A DNA stretch of 64,000 nucleotides from Chalara sp. BL73 (GCA_918026815.1 CAKJVC010000087.1:124001-188000); one strand, 5' to 3'; shown: positions 10,127-21,985, counted from the first letter of the stretch. Made by a program: numbers and translations. Notes: generated by a model from the sequence alone, not told the origin.

Positions 10127-11562
10127 ATGGCTTCCTCAAAGGATAGAGAAGTGGCAGATTCCACCGACTGGCTCGCGACGCCCATTCCCAAACTCGCGGC
10201 CGTTGATTCTGCCCTCCGATGTCAAGTTTGCAAGGACTTCTACGACACGCCAATGATCACCTCCTGCTCGCATACATTCTGCTCACTGTGCATACGGCGG
10301 TGTTTGAGCAATGACGGAAAATGCCCTGCGTGTAGAGCGAATGATCAGGAGTCAAAACTAAGGCAGAATTGGGCTGTAGGCGAGCTGGTGGAAGCTTTTA
10401 ATGCAGCAAGGCAGGAGGTACTGGACTTTGCGAAAAGGCCTGTTGAGATCAGCATGGAGGAAGGGCCAGGGAAGCGTAAGCGTGGAGATTTCGATAGGAT
10501 GAGGCATGAAAGCCCCTCGAAAAGGATCCGTGAGTCAGGGAGGACGACGAGGTCCACAAGATCACAGGTTGTGGAGATACAAGATTCTGATGAAGATTAC
10601 GAGCCAGGTAGGTCACGGAGTATCTAGAATTTCTACCGCAAGCATGTGTGGAGACTGCCTCGACTAACATATCACAAGAACAAGAGCAGGCAAATAATGA
10701 AGACGGACTAGTTGAATGTCCAATATGTTCGGGACGAATGACTGTAGAAGCAGTGCAAATTCACATTGACAAATGTAATGGCATACCTCCAAGCAAGAAA
10801 CCTCCAATACCGCATCAATTACCTATCACAGATTCTTCAACCGCCATATCCAAACCTCTCACAAAGCCAGAATATTTAGCAAAGCCACACTATGCCAGTA
10901 TGAAAGACCTAGCGTTGAAGAAGAAACTCGCCGAGTACGGCTTGTCCGCATATGGTAACAGACAAATGCTAGAAAAACGTTGGTCTGAGTATGTCATCAC
11001 ATACAACGCGAATTGCGATTCGAAGAATCCGAAGACGAAAAGCGAATTAAGGCACCATATGGACGTCTGGGAAAGGACACAAGGGAATCCTAAGGTTGAT
11101 AGGGAAGGTGCCCTGATAAAGGACAAGAACTTTGACGGAACGGCTTGGTCCACGACACATGCTCCAGACTTTAAGGATTTGATTGCACAAGCGAGAAGGA
11201 ACAGGGCAGCCAAAAAGGATAAGGAGCTAGAAGAGAGAAGAGAGATGCAATCAAAGGACGACGCTCCCGCCCCAAATTTATTGCTGCCGCGGCGGAGTAA
11301 TGCTTATGCTACAGCATATCCGTCAACTTCTAGTCACAGTATAGCACCACCCACAAATCCACACCAGCTCCCCGATCAAATTTCGGCTGGCGGTAATTCC
11401 TTCCCGCAGTTCGCCGAAGATCTATCTTCGGGGAGCAGATCACAGCCCATATTCTACCAAGAACCAGACCTGCCGCCACCCTTTGATGAATATGGCCAAC
11501 CTCCCTCCTCACAACTCCGGCGTACTCCGACACGATCTCAAGACCCAGGGCCAGCCATATAG
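10127..11562 (+). CDS. RAD18: Postreplication repair E3 ubiquitin ligase RAD18
   Basis: Two exons, 10127-10607 and 10679-11562, give about 454 aa, typical for fungal Rad18. The RING finger has C32, C35, C47, H49, C52, C55, C66 and C69. A UBZ4 finger follows at C174, C177, H189 and C193 with exact C-x2-C-x11-H-x3-C spacing. A SAP-type DNA-binding helix pair is near MKDLALKKKLAEYGLSAYGN. The order RING-UBZ-SAP and the Rad6-binding region after it match Rad18, which monoubiquitylates PCNA at stalled forks to recruit translesion polymerases. Its divergent neighbour encodes a PCNA-binding polymerase subunit used in the same process. Confidence 0.93.
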
Positions 11563-11676
11563 GTCGAATATAAATACAATCAGACGGCTAATACCGTAGT
11601 GAATATAGAGTCGACTATGATAATAATATTTCCAAACACTTGTCGCTCTTTGAAATGACTTATTTCGGCTCATATG

Positions 11677-13157
11677 CTACGCCGCTTCCTGTGCAGGTTC
11701 GAGGTGTATTCTTCGCAAGTCCTCCATGCTCTTATTTAGGTCCGCGTTTAATTTCTCTGCTTGACATGTTTCTTCTTTCTGCGGCTCCACACTCTTTTGG
11801 TCTGCGGCAGCTCTATCCTTTGCAGCTTGCCGTTTCACTTCCTCCAGTTCCGCGAGCTTCTTCCTCGTTTCCTCTGCCTCTCTCCTCTCCGTTTCTTCCT
11901 TCGCTTTCCGCTCCGCTTCCTCTTGCTTCTCCTTTTCAGCCCGCTCCATAGCCTCAAGCTCATCATCAACCTCGCTCTCATCAACGCCTTCTTTGCCTGG
12001 CTCAGCAAGGACATCACCAACCTCGTTGACTTGGCCCATCTGTTCACGTAGTTGCTCAACGATATCATCCACACGCTCGACACCACCAATTTGTTTGTTA
12101 AGACCAGCCAGGACCTTCGTGCTGCCCTCCATGACCCGTACTAGCTCAACTTGGTCCGCCGCCTGCTCAATCTTTACAAAAACTTCTTCCAATTGTGAAA
12201 GCGTAGCGTAGCGCTTTCCTAACGATGTTTCAGCGAGCTTCTTGCTCTTTAGTGCCGCCAGCGCTGAGACACGATTCTTCCTCTCAACCGCTTCTTTGGC
12301 TTGCTCCCCTAGTGCCTCCACACGCTTCTCTAAGACGTGCGTTTGGGCTTCTAGGTCCGTTATTAAAGTCTTGAGACTTGAAATGGTAGCATCCTCTTGC
12401 GTAATCATCTTCTCCTCTCCAGCAGCCCTCAGTTTGACTGTGTCCTTATCATAAACCAGTACCTCCTTATCTCGCTCCAGAAACCTCAGTAGAACATCAA
12501 AGTCATGTCCTGAAAGCTTAGTCTCGCCCAAGACATCCCGAAATTCCTCTTCGAAAGCACGTCTCGAGTATATCCTGTCCACTCTGCCTCTCTTTCCTCC
12601 AACCCTACTCTGCAACTCCCGACCTGCCTCTTCCAGGTTCTCTAACACCACTAATCTGCCGACAGGTAGTTTATTGCCTCCCTGAAAGAGTCCGAGCTGC
12701 CGTAGTCCCCATCCCAGCACACTCAAAGGGCTCAGATCCCATCGTTTGGTATATATGCTCTCCCTCGCCCCTTCAAACTCCTTTATACCCAACATCTCCT
12801 TCCTCTTGACGCTCTCCTGTACCACTGTCCCTAACGCAATCGGCCTGCCCCATTCCTTGTTTTCAAGACTCCTTAGCAAGCTTTCGTCAATAGACAGGGT
12901 GAGGAGGTCATGTGAGGGCAGGACACCAGCGCGACACGCGTGCGCAAGAGCTTTGTGCCACGCTTCTATGTTTGCAGCGTAGCCATCCGGATTTGTTGAC
13001 TGGAGCTGGCGGAAATCGGAGTATAGGGCTCCTAGACGGGCTCTGTGAATTGTTAGTGATAGTTGAGGCGGAGAGGCGGGAGGGGTATCTACTTCCGGAA
13101 TGAGGGCTCGTTGGTGAGAAGATATGTTAGGAGGGGGCTTTCGCTATCGCTGTGCAT
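11677..13157 (-). CDS. CHM7: ESCRT-III-like nuclear-envelope protein CHM7 (CHMP7)
   Basis: Exons 13093-13157 and 11677-13042 give about 476 aa. The N-terminal half (ARLGALYSDFRQ, then EFEGARESIYTKRWDLSPLS) has the winged-helix layout of CHMP7. The C-terminal half is a Snf7 domain rich in charged helices (KTLITDLEAQTHVLEKRVEALG, quoted in part; then SALAALKSKKLAETSLGKR) followed by a long Glu/Lys coiled coil. Chm7 is recruited to the inner nuclear envelope and nucleates ESCRT-III to seal holes and remove defective pore complexes. The tail RIHLEPAQEAA ends cleanly at TAG. Its 3' end faces RAD18's 3' end with about 115 bp between. Confidence 0.88.
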
Positions 13158-13575
13158 TGTGCGTAGTTTATATGAGGCCCATGTGCGGTGCCAGAGTTAG
13201 ATTGGGAAAAAAGCTATAATGTTTTGGTGTTTGTTGACGTCGTTTCCTTATCGTTATCGCAAGCCAGTGCTGATTGCTCTTTGTGCAAATTGTGCAATAT
13301 GCATAAAGTTGTGCAACTATAGAGGAGGCTCCATGATAAATATGTTGTAAATGCAGGAAAGGAGTTAACTGCACTATTTACTCGTGATTCGACTTGTAGG
13401 TGACTTGTTAAAAATATGTCAAATTTCTGGTTAGAAGGAATTAAAATTGTATATCCGTTCAAGAAGACATATCAATGTCTCTCAATCATATATGCATGTT
13501 CCATCCATCTATACACTCAACGCCTCCCAATGCATATGAATCATAATTTACCATCTCCTACCTCGAGTGCGATAC
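13158..13575. other. Intergenic stretch between CHM7 start and TRS85 stop
   Basis: AT-rich, no gene seen. It must contain the CHM7 promoter. Confidence 0.5.
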
Positions 13576-15897
13576 TCATTCGAACTGGATCTCTACTTTA
13601 TCTTCCTGAGTCTCCTCCATTCCTTGTAAAGGTGCATTATCTAAGCCCGTCAGAACTGGAACAGGAGCACCCATCAGGCTTTTCCGATGTGGCCTGCTTT
13701 CAAAAGCTTCACTCTCTTCCCCGATTTCGGTCTCAATCTCATCGGGCATGAGAGTACCCTCAATGGCACTTTCTGGGTAGAGTGCTATTGCTACTTCCCT
13801 TTTGAGACCCTTCAAAAAGTCGCTCGCATTATCCCATTGTTCCAGACCATCTTGATGAGCAAGCTCTCCATATCTAGACGCTGCTTCATCTAGCCTCAGC
13901 TTTGCTTGTTGAGTTTTTCCTAATGTGAGCCATGCATCCGCTGCTAGGACACTCCATAGAGCACTTTTTCTACTGCGAGATCCCCATTTTCTGCTCCCGG
14001 TACCTTTCTTGGATGCGTAACAACTTGCTACACGTTCCTTAATCAATGCCTCACCGACTACTCCTGAAATTTTGTATTCAAGTAATCTTGTGCCCCATCG
14101 CGCAGCATCGTCCGCGGCCGACCCACCCCTCAATCTTAACAATTCCATTCCCAAAGTCAAAGCTCGTAAGGCACCGTACGATGCATTACAACGTGTTATG
14201 TAGGAGTATGCAGCGGTCTCAAGCATCTGATCCACGGTTTCAGAGCGTATCTTCGCAGTCATAGCGGGGGTGTTGACAAGAATTGATATCGCGGCCATTT
14301 CGTTGGCTGCTGCATGATACCGCCACGCTTTGTCACCATTAAAGTCGGAACGAAGCAAATCATATGTTGAATGTGCAAGCTTCCAATCTCGGAGCATGAA
14401 GGCATAATCAGCTAGCTTTCGCAAAACCGCCTCATCAACGCCAGGTGGGTAAAAGCCTTGTACAGAATCATAATTTGATTTTGAACCCGCTGATGGCGCT
14501 GTACTGGAACGAGAGCCAGTCGAAAAAGTCAACTTTTTGAAGGACCCAAAAAACTTCGCGCCAATCCCTCGTCGGCGAGACGCTACTTGGTCATTCCAGG
14601 TTGAGATATTTCGTTCCATGGAAGGAATTACGGATTGTGTGACCATCTCTCGTATGAAGGTCTTAATAGCAGTAGTATCAGATTCATATATGCAGGGCTG
14701 TGTTTCTTCCACGTCTTCTTGCAATTCCCGAGTCTGGATGTCTGAAAGTTCTTCTGCAGCTGCTAACCATTCGCAACGAGGTAGTGGAACAGCGTCATCA
14801 TCTGATGAGACACAATGGCTGCTACGTAATCGAAGCAGATGACAATGGAGACCGAAATGACGCTTCATTTGTTCAAATAAAGTCATAGATTTACTTATGT
14901 CATCGCGCTCTTCATCATGTACCAGCACGTAATACCTGAGATATTCAAAGCCCACCCATACAGGCAATCTTCTTGATCCCTGGCTAGAGTCATCATATAA
15001 ATTCCGCAATGCTTCAATAGGGCTTGTGTTCCGCGAGCTGATAGCCATTATACAAGCCACTGGATGTGCAAATGTCTCGTGGGGTGCCAAAGGAAGCCCA
15101 GAGAGCAGTCTGCGCATATATAAAGTGTAAAACGGCGAAGGGACGTCGGTGTTTTTCAATTGCGCCTCTTTGAATGTCAAATAATCCTCACTATCCATAC
15201 TGGGATATTCTTCAGCATGTGAAAGATGCCTATCCACCAAGTTCTCGATCTGAGATATGTCGCCACCAGTTCTCAAACGTTTTGATCCAACTGGCAGTTG
15301 AGTTGGTTTGCCGTTGACAGGTGGGTTTTTGCCCTCGGCGCTTCTTCTCACTTCTTGTGGTGGCTCAAGACCATCGCCCAACTGCACGAATCGCACCGCA
15401 AAATTATCCCATGTCCGGCCAGCACCTATACTGTCCCGTACCGTGACTTTCCCTTGTATTTGCTCTCCGAAGGGCCGTAGTAATTCCCATAGGCCGCCGT
15501 CAAAGCCCTTGTCCTTAACCAACTCATGAGTGTCTGACGAGGAGTGAACAGCTATGTGTGGCACAAATGCCTTCAATATCAGATCACGAGGGTCATCGGA
15601 TCTCTCAACGGCCCCGAGTTGATGTTCGCCTGGTGTACCCATCCCTCCAAATACTGAGCCTTGCATTCTTGGTGTTGCAGTTCCATTTGGCGAATCTGAT
15701 CTCGACGCGGATCGTGTTGAGGTGGAGGCAAAGAGAGAAGATACGGACGCATTCGATGTTCGGTATGGAAGCGTAGAGATAGAGGATACCATGGAATCGG
15801 CATCGGTAGTTCTGGTCTTGGGGAGTCTCAAGGAGGGCGTTCTCGCAGCATCGCGGGACTCGAGAGGCGAGGCATTATTGGTCGTCATGAAGGCCAA
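13576..15897 (-). CDS. TRS85: TRAPP III complex subunit TRS85 (TRAPPC8)
   Basis: One exon of 773 aa. The core begins after a Ser/Thr-rich N-terminus with DPRDLILKAFVPHIAVHSS, the start block of the Trs85/TRAPPC8 family, then VTVRDSIGAGRTWDNFAVRF. The C-terminal half shows TPR-like helix pairs (DYAFMLRDWKLAHSTYDLL, then KSALWSVLAADAWLTLGK). Trs85 is the specificity subunit that directs TRAPP III, the Rab1/Ypt1 exchange factor, to autophagy and Golgi membranes. The first ATG is used; MAFM gives a second ATG three codons later. Confidence 0.85.
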   Translation of the reverse strand: MAFMTTNNASPLESRDAARTPSLRLPKTRTTDADSMVSSISTLPYRTSNASVSSLFASTSTRSASRSDSPNGTATPRMQGSVFGGMGTPGEHQLGAVERSDDPRDLILKAFVPHIAVHSSSDTHELVKDKGFDGGLWELLRPFGEQIQGKVTVRDSIGAGRTWDNFAVRFVQLGDGLEPPQEVRRSAEGKNPPVNGKPTQLPVGSKRLRTGGDISQIENLVDRHLSHAEEYPSMDSEDYLTFKEAQLKNTDVPSPFYTLYMRRLLSGLPLAPHETFAHPVACIMAISSRNTSPIEALRNLYDDSSQGSRRLPVWVGFEYLRYYVLVHDEERDDISKSMTLFEQMKRHFGLHCHLLRLRSSHCVSSDDDAVPLPRCEWLAAAEELSDIQTRELQEDVEETQPCIYESDTTAIKTFIREMVTQSVIPSMERNISTWNDQVASRRRGIGAKFFGSFKKLTFSTGSRSSTAPSAGSKSNYDSVQGFYPPGVDEAVLRKLADYAFMLRDWKLAHSTYDLLRSDFNGDKAWRYHAAANEMAAISILVNTPAMTAKIRSETVDQMLETAAYSYITRCNASYGALRALTLGMELLRLRGGSAADDAARWGTRLLEYKISGVVGEALIKERVASCYASKKGTGSRKWGSRSRKSALWSVLAADAWLTLGKTQQAKLRLDEAASRYGELAHQDGLEQWDNASDFLKGLKREVAIALYPESAIEGTLMPDEIETEIGEESEAFESRPHRKSLMGAPVPVLTGLDNAPLQGMEETQEDKVEIQFE

Positions 15898-16327
15898 TAA
15901 GTCTGCCGTAGGGTGTGTATGAGATTGTGTGCTTGTAGCTCTACGGCTTTGATTCTGCCCAAGACCATGCAGGTGGTTATTCCAATCTGATTATTCAATC
16001 TTTAAAGCCGGCTTTCCTGGTTGAAGTGGCAAATCGTTTTATTCTGATCCGTTCCGACATATACATTGAGTAAAGTCTGCAATTAAGAGGTAAGCTTGAT
16101 GCTCGAACCTACGTCGTTGACTTGCCAGAGCCTGGCGCATTGGATGTGTTTCTTTACAATACTATGGTAAAGTCGGCGATTAAATTCAAAGAAGTCCGCT
16201 GGCATCAACGCACGTGATTCATCCACCCATAAGGGTATTCTTTTTTTTTCCTTATCAAACTGGAACAAAGACAAGCAATGTAAACTTTGACGTAAAATCG
16301 CTGCGGCCTAATTCTATTCGTTCATCG
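15898..16327. other. Divergent promoter region of TRS85 and CCA1
   Basis: About 430 bp between two divergent start codons. No additional gene seen. Confidence 0.5.
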
Positions 16328-18472
16328 ATGCATCTACATGTGGCCTTGACGCGGTATTGTACAGGTCAAGTCACGGTAAGAGTCACCCGCCGCTGGTTTG
16401 AGACTTCAGAACTCCTCATGAAAAGAAAACGCACATTTTCCACACAAGCTTTTACGTCAAAAAGAACGAAGATGGAAACAGCTCAAAGTAAGTAAGCATC
16501 TCGAGATCTACGAAGTTTAATAACAACACTCTTCCTCGCAACTTAAGCTATCGCTAATTTTCACTCAGTCACCCTTCTGCCAGAGGAGGAGAGGGTATCT
16601 AATATCCTACTGGATGTCGCTGCCTTCATAAACCGAGAAGAGTCACTCCCAGAAAATGGTCAAGTGGTTTTGCGGTTTGCTGGGGGTTGGGTTCGTGATA
16701 AGCTCCTTGGAATCGCAAGCAACGATATTGATGTTGCTGTCAATGTTATGACGGGAGAGAACCTTGGCATCAAGCTCAAGACTTATTTCGAAAATGAAGA
16801 CAACGTGAAAAAACATGCTCTTGGTCCTAAGGACTTGGGCAGTTTTCACAAGATCAAAAAAAATCCAGAAAAATCTAAACATCTAGAGACTACAACAGTC
16901 AAACTCTTTGGTCTGGATTTAGATTTGGTGAATCTACGGAAAGAAGTCTACAATGATGATAGCCGAAACCCACAGGTGGAATTTGGAACCCCTGAAGAGG
17001 ATGCTGAGCGACGTGATGCTACCATCAATGCTCTATTTTACAACATCCATGATAAGGTAGTTGAGGACTTCACAGGTGGCCTAAAGGATCTGAAGGCTGA
17101 ACGCATTACAACACCGATGGACCCGGAAAAGACTTTTAATGATGACCCATTACGAGTATTAAGATTAATAAGATTTTCAAGTCGTCTCGGCTTTGAAATA
17201 GATCCAGATGTGAAGAAATGGATGGGAGATGCTACCGTAGTGCAAAATTTTAGGGCCAAGATATCCCGAGAAAGAGTAGGGACTGAGCTGACTAAAATGC
17301 TTAAAGGTATGCAAACTTTGCGTAGCATATTTCCATAAAAAGCTAAATGAGGTACAGATAAGAATCCTGTTCGCGCCCTTGAATTGATTGATCGTCTCGG
17401 CCTCTACAACACTGTCTTCACGGATCCAACTAAGGAAGTCCCAACTCCAGACTGCTCAGACTGGAGCATTGCCTATAATTGTCTAGAGACTTTGAGGAGA
17501 AATTCAACCCCGGGTTCAATCTACGAAATCTTAGTACGTTCTGAAGATGCCAAATTCCAAGCTTGGGTCCTTGCAGCTCTCGTTCCTTGGGCAAATATCA
17601 TCAAGACACCGAGAGTCGGAGCAAAGGCTGCAGAAAACGAGCCATATATTGCAGATGTCGCCAGACGTGGAATAGCGATGGATAGCAAAACTTGCACCGT
17701 AGCCAGCGGGGCTTTCAAGAATCGTTCCGAAATCACAGATCTCAAAGACAGCATCAAACGAGGTGATACATGGATTCATGAACGAGTTAGTATCTCCATG
17801 TTGATAATTTTCCGCACAATGATGTCTGAGGCTCTCCAGCACTCAATATCTTGATAAACTTGCTGAACTTTGAGCTGACCATAAACAATATAGGATACGG
17901 TGGGTATGATGATTCGCAGCTGGAAGGCAGACTGGAAACTCCATACTCTATTTGCTCTACTCGTTGAAGTATGGTCCCTTTGCCTATATGACTGCAATGT
18001 CTATTCCTAAATTTAGATATTGCCGCGCTGCTCTTGCTTGTATAAAGCTAATTTATCCAGGCTGATTCACAAAGCGATCAATATCTCAGCGACTGGCAAA
18101 ATTTTCTCGACCACCTAGAAAAGTTAGAGCTGATGGATGTTGCCACCGAGTAAGCTTTCTGCACATTCTCTAAATTTATTGCGCTACTATATCCAACAAT
18201 TAGTTAATTTCGGTGTCTATAGGAGGTATCCCCTTACAGGAAATGATCTTACTAAAGCTTTAAATCAAAAGCCAGGCATCTGGTAAAGTCCTCAAATCCA
18301 TACGACCGAGTTTGCTTCACTGTTGCTGATGCTACATAGGGTTCAGAAAGCGCTGGATATCTGCATGCGGTGGCAGCTAAGGAATCCTGGCAACAAGAAT
18401 ATTAGTGAAGCGATTGAGGAAGTTCGTAGACAACTTGAAGAGTTGAAAAACTATACCCCGCCAAAGAAGTGA
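16328..18472 (+). CDS. CCA1: CCA tRNA nucleotidyltransferase
   Basis: Seven exons join in phase (16328-16487, 16569-17306, 17358-17785, 17894-17968, 18061-18149, 18223-18282, 18340-18472), giving about 560 aa. The enzyme adds CCA to tRNA 3' ends. Class II nucleotidyltransferase motifs are in order: FAGGWVRDKLLG, then the metal-binding DIDVAV, then ERRDATINALFYN, then DDPLRVLRLIRF. The ATG at 16328 gives a basic, hydroxylated leader (LTRYCTGQVTVRVTRRW) like a mitochondrial presequence. In-frame ATGs downstream (MKRKRTF, METAQ) could give cytosolic or nuclear forms, as known for yeast CCA1. The start choice is inferred. Confidence 0.9.
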
Positions 18473-18859
18473 TTGTGGAGACTAAAAATAACAATAGAAC
18501 TGCTACCCACATCAAAATCTGCTACCATCTCTTGCTCTCGCTCAGTGATTCCAAATCTGTAACAGATGACTATGTTAGTGACAACAGATGTTTTTTAATC
18601 AATCGACGCAGCATCAGCGGCATGCCAATACGAAAAATTTTATAGTAGCTCAAGAAGACTTTGCTTCGAGTTATGTTCTGTCCCGATTAAGAACCAGACG
18701 TTTCGTAAGCTATTAGTTTGAACTAAATTAACATTTGTCAAAAAAGCTGTGCTGCAGATAAAGGGGCGCTCTCGCTAAATTTCGCCAGGGCTATCACAGC
18801 CTCATCTCAACTCCAAAGTCGAATGGCCATCTTCGCCACTATAACACACAAACCAAAAT
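18473..18859. other. Intergenic stretch between CCA1 and TTI2
   Basis: No gene seen; it should hold the TTI2 promoter. Confidence 0.5.
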
Positions 18860-20656
18860 ATGTTCACTCCTGCTCGCCAAGCAGCACGTAAATTCATTTC
18901 AGACAAAGAAGTAAAAGACGACCAGGTTCCAGAGATACTGCGTAAAGGTAAGATTTCCCCCCTCCAACGCTCGTGCTTAACTCTGACCTTTGGTTGTAGC
19001 TCTGCCTCAAAGCTATTCTCTAAGTGATATCTTAAATAATCTAGCCAAAGATTCAATCTTTAAAAAAGCAGTTGGTTTTTGCCGCTTCATTAAGGTATGA
19101 AATGCTGATGATGAATTTTTCTTGCAGGATGCCTTAGAAAACCTTCTCATTCTACACTTATGTCTCGAGGACGCCTCAAGGCTAAAGCGCGAGCCCCGGG
19201 ATGAAGAGCACGTCCAAAAGCTTGTAAAATGGATATCGCAATCTATCTTGCCAGATGAAAGCATTATCCCTCAATCAGACATACCTTCAGGTTTGCTTCA
19301 TGTCCTTCCCACACTGCAGCCTGTAACGCCATTTGCTGACCAAGTTCTCCAGACAATGAATCAACCACCATAGCCCAAGCCATCTTGACAACAAAACGCG
19401 CCGCCAGTCAGGGGTTCGAATGCCTATCCCTTCTCGACTCCCTGCTCCCCTCTCCTCCGCCAAAGGCTGATCCAGAAACCCTCCTCCCCGCAATCGCTTT
19501 CTCGTCATCACGTGATTCATGGGCGACATCTGCAATCGTCCGGACCGCGCAAAAGCAGCTATCACACTACAACTCACAAGTCACAAGTCGAGAGCTTATC
19601 GTTGACTTTCTGCTTCAGAATTTCATCCGCCCGTTATTTTCAAAGTCTAAACCAAGCACTATCACGAGCACGGGAAGGAAGGCGATGCCCTCGTCCGAAC
19701 CACCGAAACGCTTCGATGCAGCGGCCGAGACGAGGGATAAGCCGTGGAAATACAGAAAACCATATGCAATTACGGTTCTGGAATGGGCGGTTGAGAATGC
19801 AAGCGTACGTACCAATCGCCGTTTTCCCAAGGGTTCATGGTAAGTGTTTGCTGACGAAGAGGTTGATTAGGAGGGCATCATATCTCAGAACTGGAACCTC
19901 TTCATTCCGCCCCTCCTCACGCTGATTGATGACGCCAGCACATCTACCCGCCTCCGCGGTCTCAATATCCTGAGCACCTTCCTCCCGAGATTCCCCTCCC
20001 AGATCCTCGCGCAAACAGGCTTAGGCCCGGTCTTTGAGGACGCGATCCATCCAACCCTGCTCTTCCTCCCTTCCCTAACGCCCATCGAGGAATCCGTCCA
20101 GCTCCTCCCAGCAGCATACGCGGCACTAAACGCCCTATGCGACGCCAGATTCACCGAGAAGAACGACAAAGAGAGGATCAAGTTCCTAGACCAGGTCATC
20201 CGCCGAGGGGTACTACACGGGTATCTATACGCGAGCGAGCACCCGGCGATCGTGCAGATACTCGTTAAGGAGCTAGCTATCACGATCGGGAAGCTGGGAA
20301 TCCATTGCGTGAAGCATCTCAAGGACATCCTGCCGGTCCTCTCTGCCGTCCTCGAAGACCCGTTCACCGCCGCGGCTCTCCTCAGAGCCAGCATCAAAAC
20401 GCTAGAAGCGACGATCCTGAACGCGTGGCCGCGCATCAGCGAGCCGGTACATAGGATGACGATCCTGAAATCGCTCGTGCTTTGCTGGAATAACGTGACG
20501 AAAAGTGAAGAGAGTGAAGATGTAACGGCGGCGTTGACGAAGGTGGCAAATCTGTTTGTAAAGGTAGTTGAGAAAAATGATGAAGCCGGTATCAAAGGGG
20601 ATATTACGAAGCTTGTTCAAGCGGATCCGGGATTGGAGAAGTTGTTTGGATTATGA
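18860..20656 (+). CDS. TTI2: TTI2-like subunit of the TTT (Tel2-Tti1-Tti2) complex
   Basis: My model has five exons: 18860-18947, 19000-19094, 19128-19290, 19353-19804 and 19871-20656, about 527 aa. The C-terminal helical-repeat part (EGIISQNWNLFIPPLLTLID, LRGLNILSTFLPRFPSQIL, then FLDQVIRRGVLHGYLYASEH) fits Tti2, which with Tel2 and Tti1 matures PIKK kinases through Hsp90. Two points are uncertain. The intron 19095-19127 is only 33 nt. The frame change near 19353 is solved here by a 62-nt GTTT...CAG intron, but the removed stretch (LLHVLPTLQPVTPFADQVL) looks coding, so a 1-nt indel near 19365 is an equal alternative. Confidence 0.7.
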
Positions 20657-21064
20657 GATATCTGTACCCCTAACAAGCAGGAAATATTAAAGGCATCATC
20701 TTGCTCGACACATATAATGCTGTATACTCAAGTATATGGAAATTATGGGAGGTGCAGAGTGTTGCCAAAATCGAGGAATTACCACCACAGCTCTGGTGAC
20801 TTTATAGCATTTTCACAATGTGCCAAGTCTTGAGGTTTAAATTGCGTTTAATAAATACATGTGCTGTTTGAATTTTTCGAAATAGGCACCCAAGCAAGCA
20901 AAATCTATCGAAAATGCGCTTGAAGCTGCTATGCCCTTTGTATGTGTATATCTCTACCAGCCTAGCCGCTCACAAAAAGTCCAAGTAGAACCGTAGTCCT
21001 CACCCCCCCCCCCCCCCCCCCCCCCCGAATCCACCATTTGCCAACTACCAATCCAGCCATAAAA
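20657..21064. other. Intergenic stretch
   Basis: No gene seen. Ends in a long C homopolymer. Confidence 0.5.
21003..21026. repeat. Poly-C tract of 24
   Basis: An uninterrupted run of 24 C on the plus strand (G24 on the minus strand), just beyond the pseudogene's apparent stop. Confidence 0.95.
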
Positions 21065-21965
21065 TCAGGTAGTATACCCCAAGCTATCTCTCGCTTCAGC
21101 AGGCAGCGACTGAGCATCCGTAATCATTTTATTGCCATCTTCGTCACCGAAAGAGATAGTCTTGGCTCCAAACCTTGCCAGATCACCCGAGAACGACATC
21201 TGGAACACGGGCACGTTTGGGTTCTCCTGTTCATACTTACGCCAAGCCAGAGCTCTAAAGGTTCAAAGCGCAGTAGCCCGTTCTTCAAAACTCTACCTTT
21301 TCGAAATCATCGAAGCAGCGGGCCACAGGTCCGCTCCAACTGGTTGGCAGTTGGTGATACCACAGGGGATGCACGCTAGGGAGAGCGTCCGGAAAGATGC
21401 ATGAATCGATACCATTGTCTGAGGTGTCCAGAAGCAGGATATCTGATTGTGGTTGATACCAAATCGGAGAATGGTATTTCGTCCAAGACCACGGACTTAT
21501 CCTACAACTCCTCGATCATTTCAGCCGACAAGCGTACACCTTCCTGGGCTGCAAAATGCCAGACCCCTCTTACTTTGCAATACTCTGCGGTTTTTGTATG
21601 TCTATAAATTTTTCTTTTGGATAACAGAGCAAGCAGGGTTTTGGGAGGATCTTTGCAATCTCTCACATCCGGTATACATTTCTTGAAGACTTTCAGAGCG
21701 ACCTTCTGAGGCTCTTGACACACATTAACTATAGCTGGAGCCTTGACTCGATTCTTATCGGAGACTCAGTGGAAGCGATGAAAATGAGCACACATAGTGA
21801 TCGTTCAACATCGTGATCAGAGACCCAGGCCTTGCGGGTGTTTACCACAAGCTCTATGGTTCGAGGACCGGGCAATGCGTATTTCCAGATCAGATTTCGA
21901 AGCTCTAGAGGAAACTCAGGAAATCAGGCAAATGTACAGGCTGTACCAATCTTCCCGGACTGACC
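21065..21965 (-). pseudogene. Degraded 2EXR-domain gene
   Basis: On the minus strand, frames hop between recognisable blocks. Around 21850-21920 lies FPLELRNLIWKYALPGPRTI, the start of the fungal 2EXR domain. Around 21690-21750 lies KAPAIVNVCQEPQKVALKVF, its second block. Then come WHFAAQEGVRLSAEMIEEL, an in-frame stop, and SVVLDEIPFSDLVSTTIRYP. The last about 55 codons (PNVPVFQMSFSGDLARFG and onward) are open to TGA at 21065-21067. Stops and frameshifts separate the blocks, so no intact product is possible. 2EXR genes form large, fast-changing families in Leotiomycetes and related fungi; their function is unknown. Edges are approximate. Confidence 0.65.
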
Positions 21966-21985
21966 ATAATAACTTGTTGATGTAG

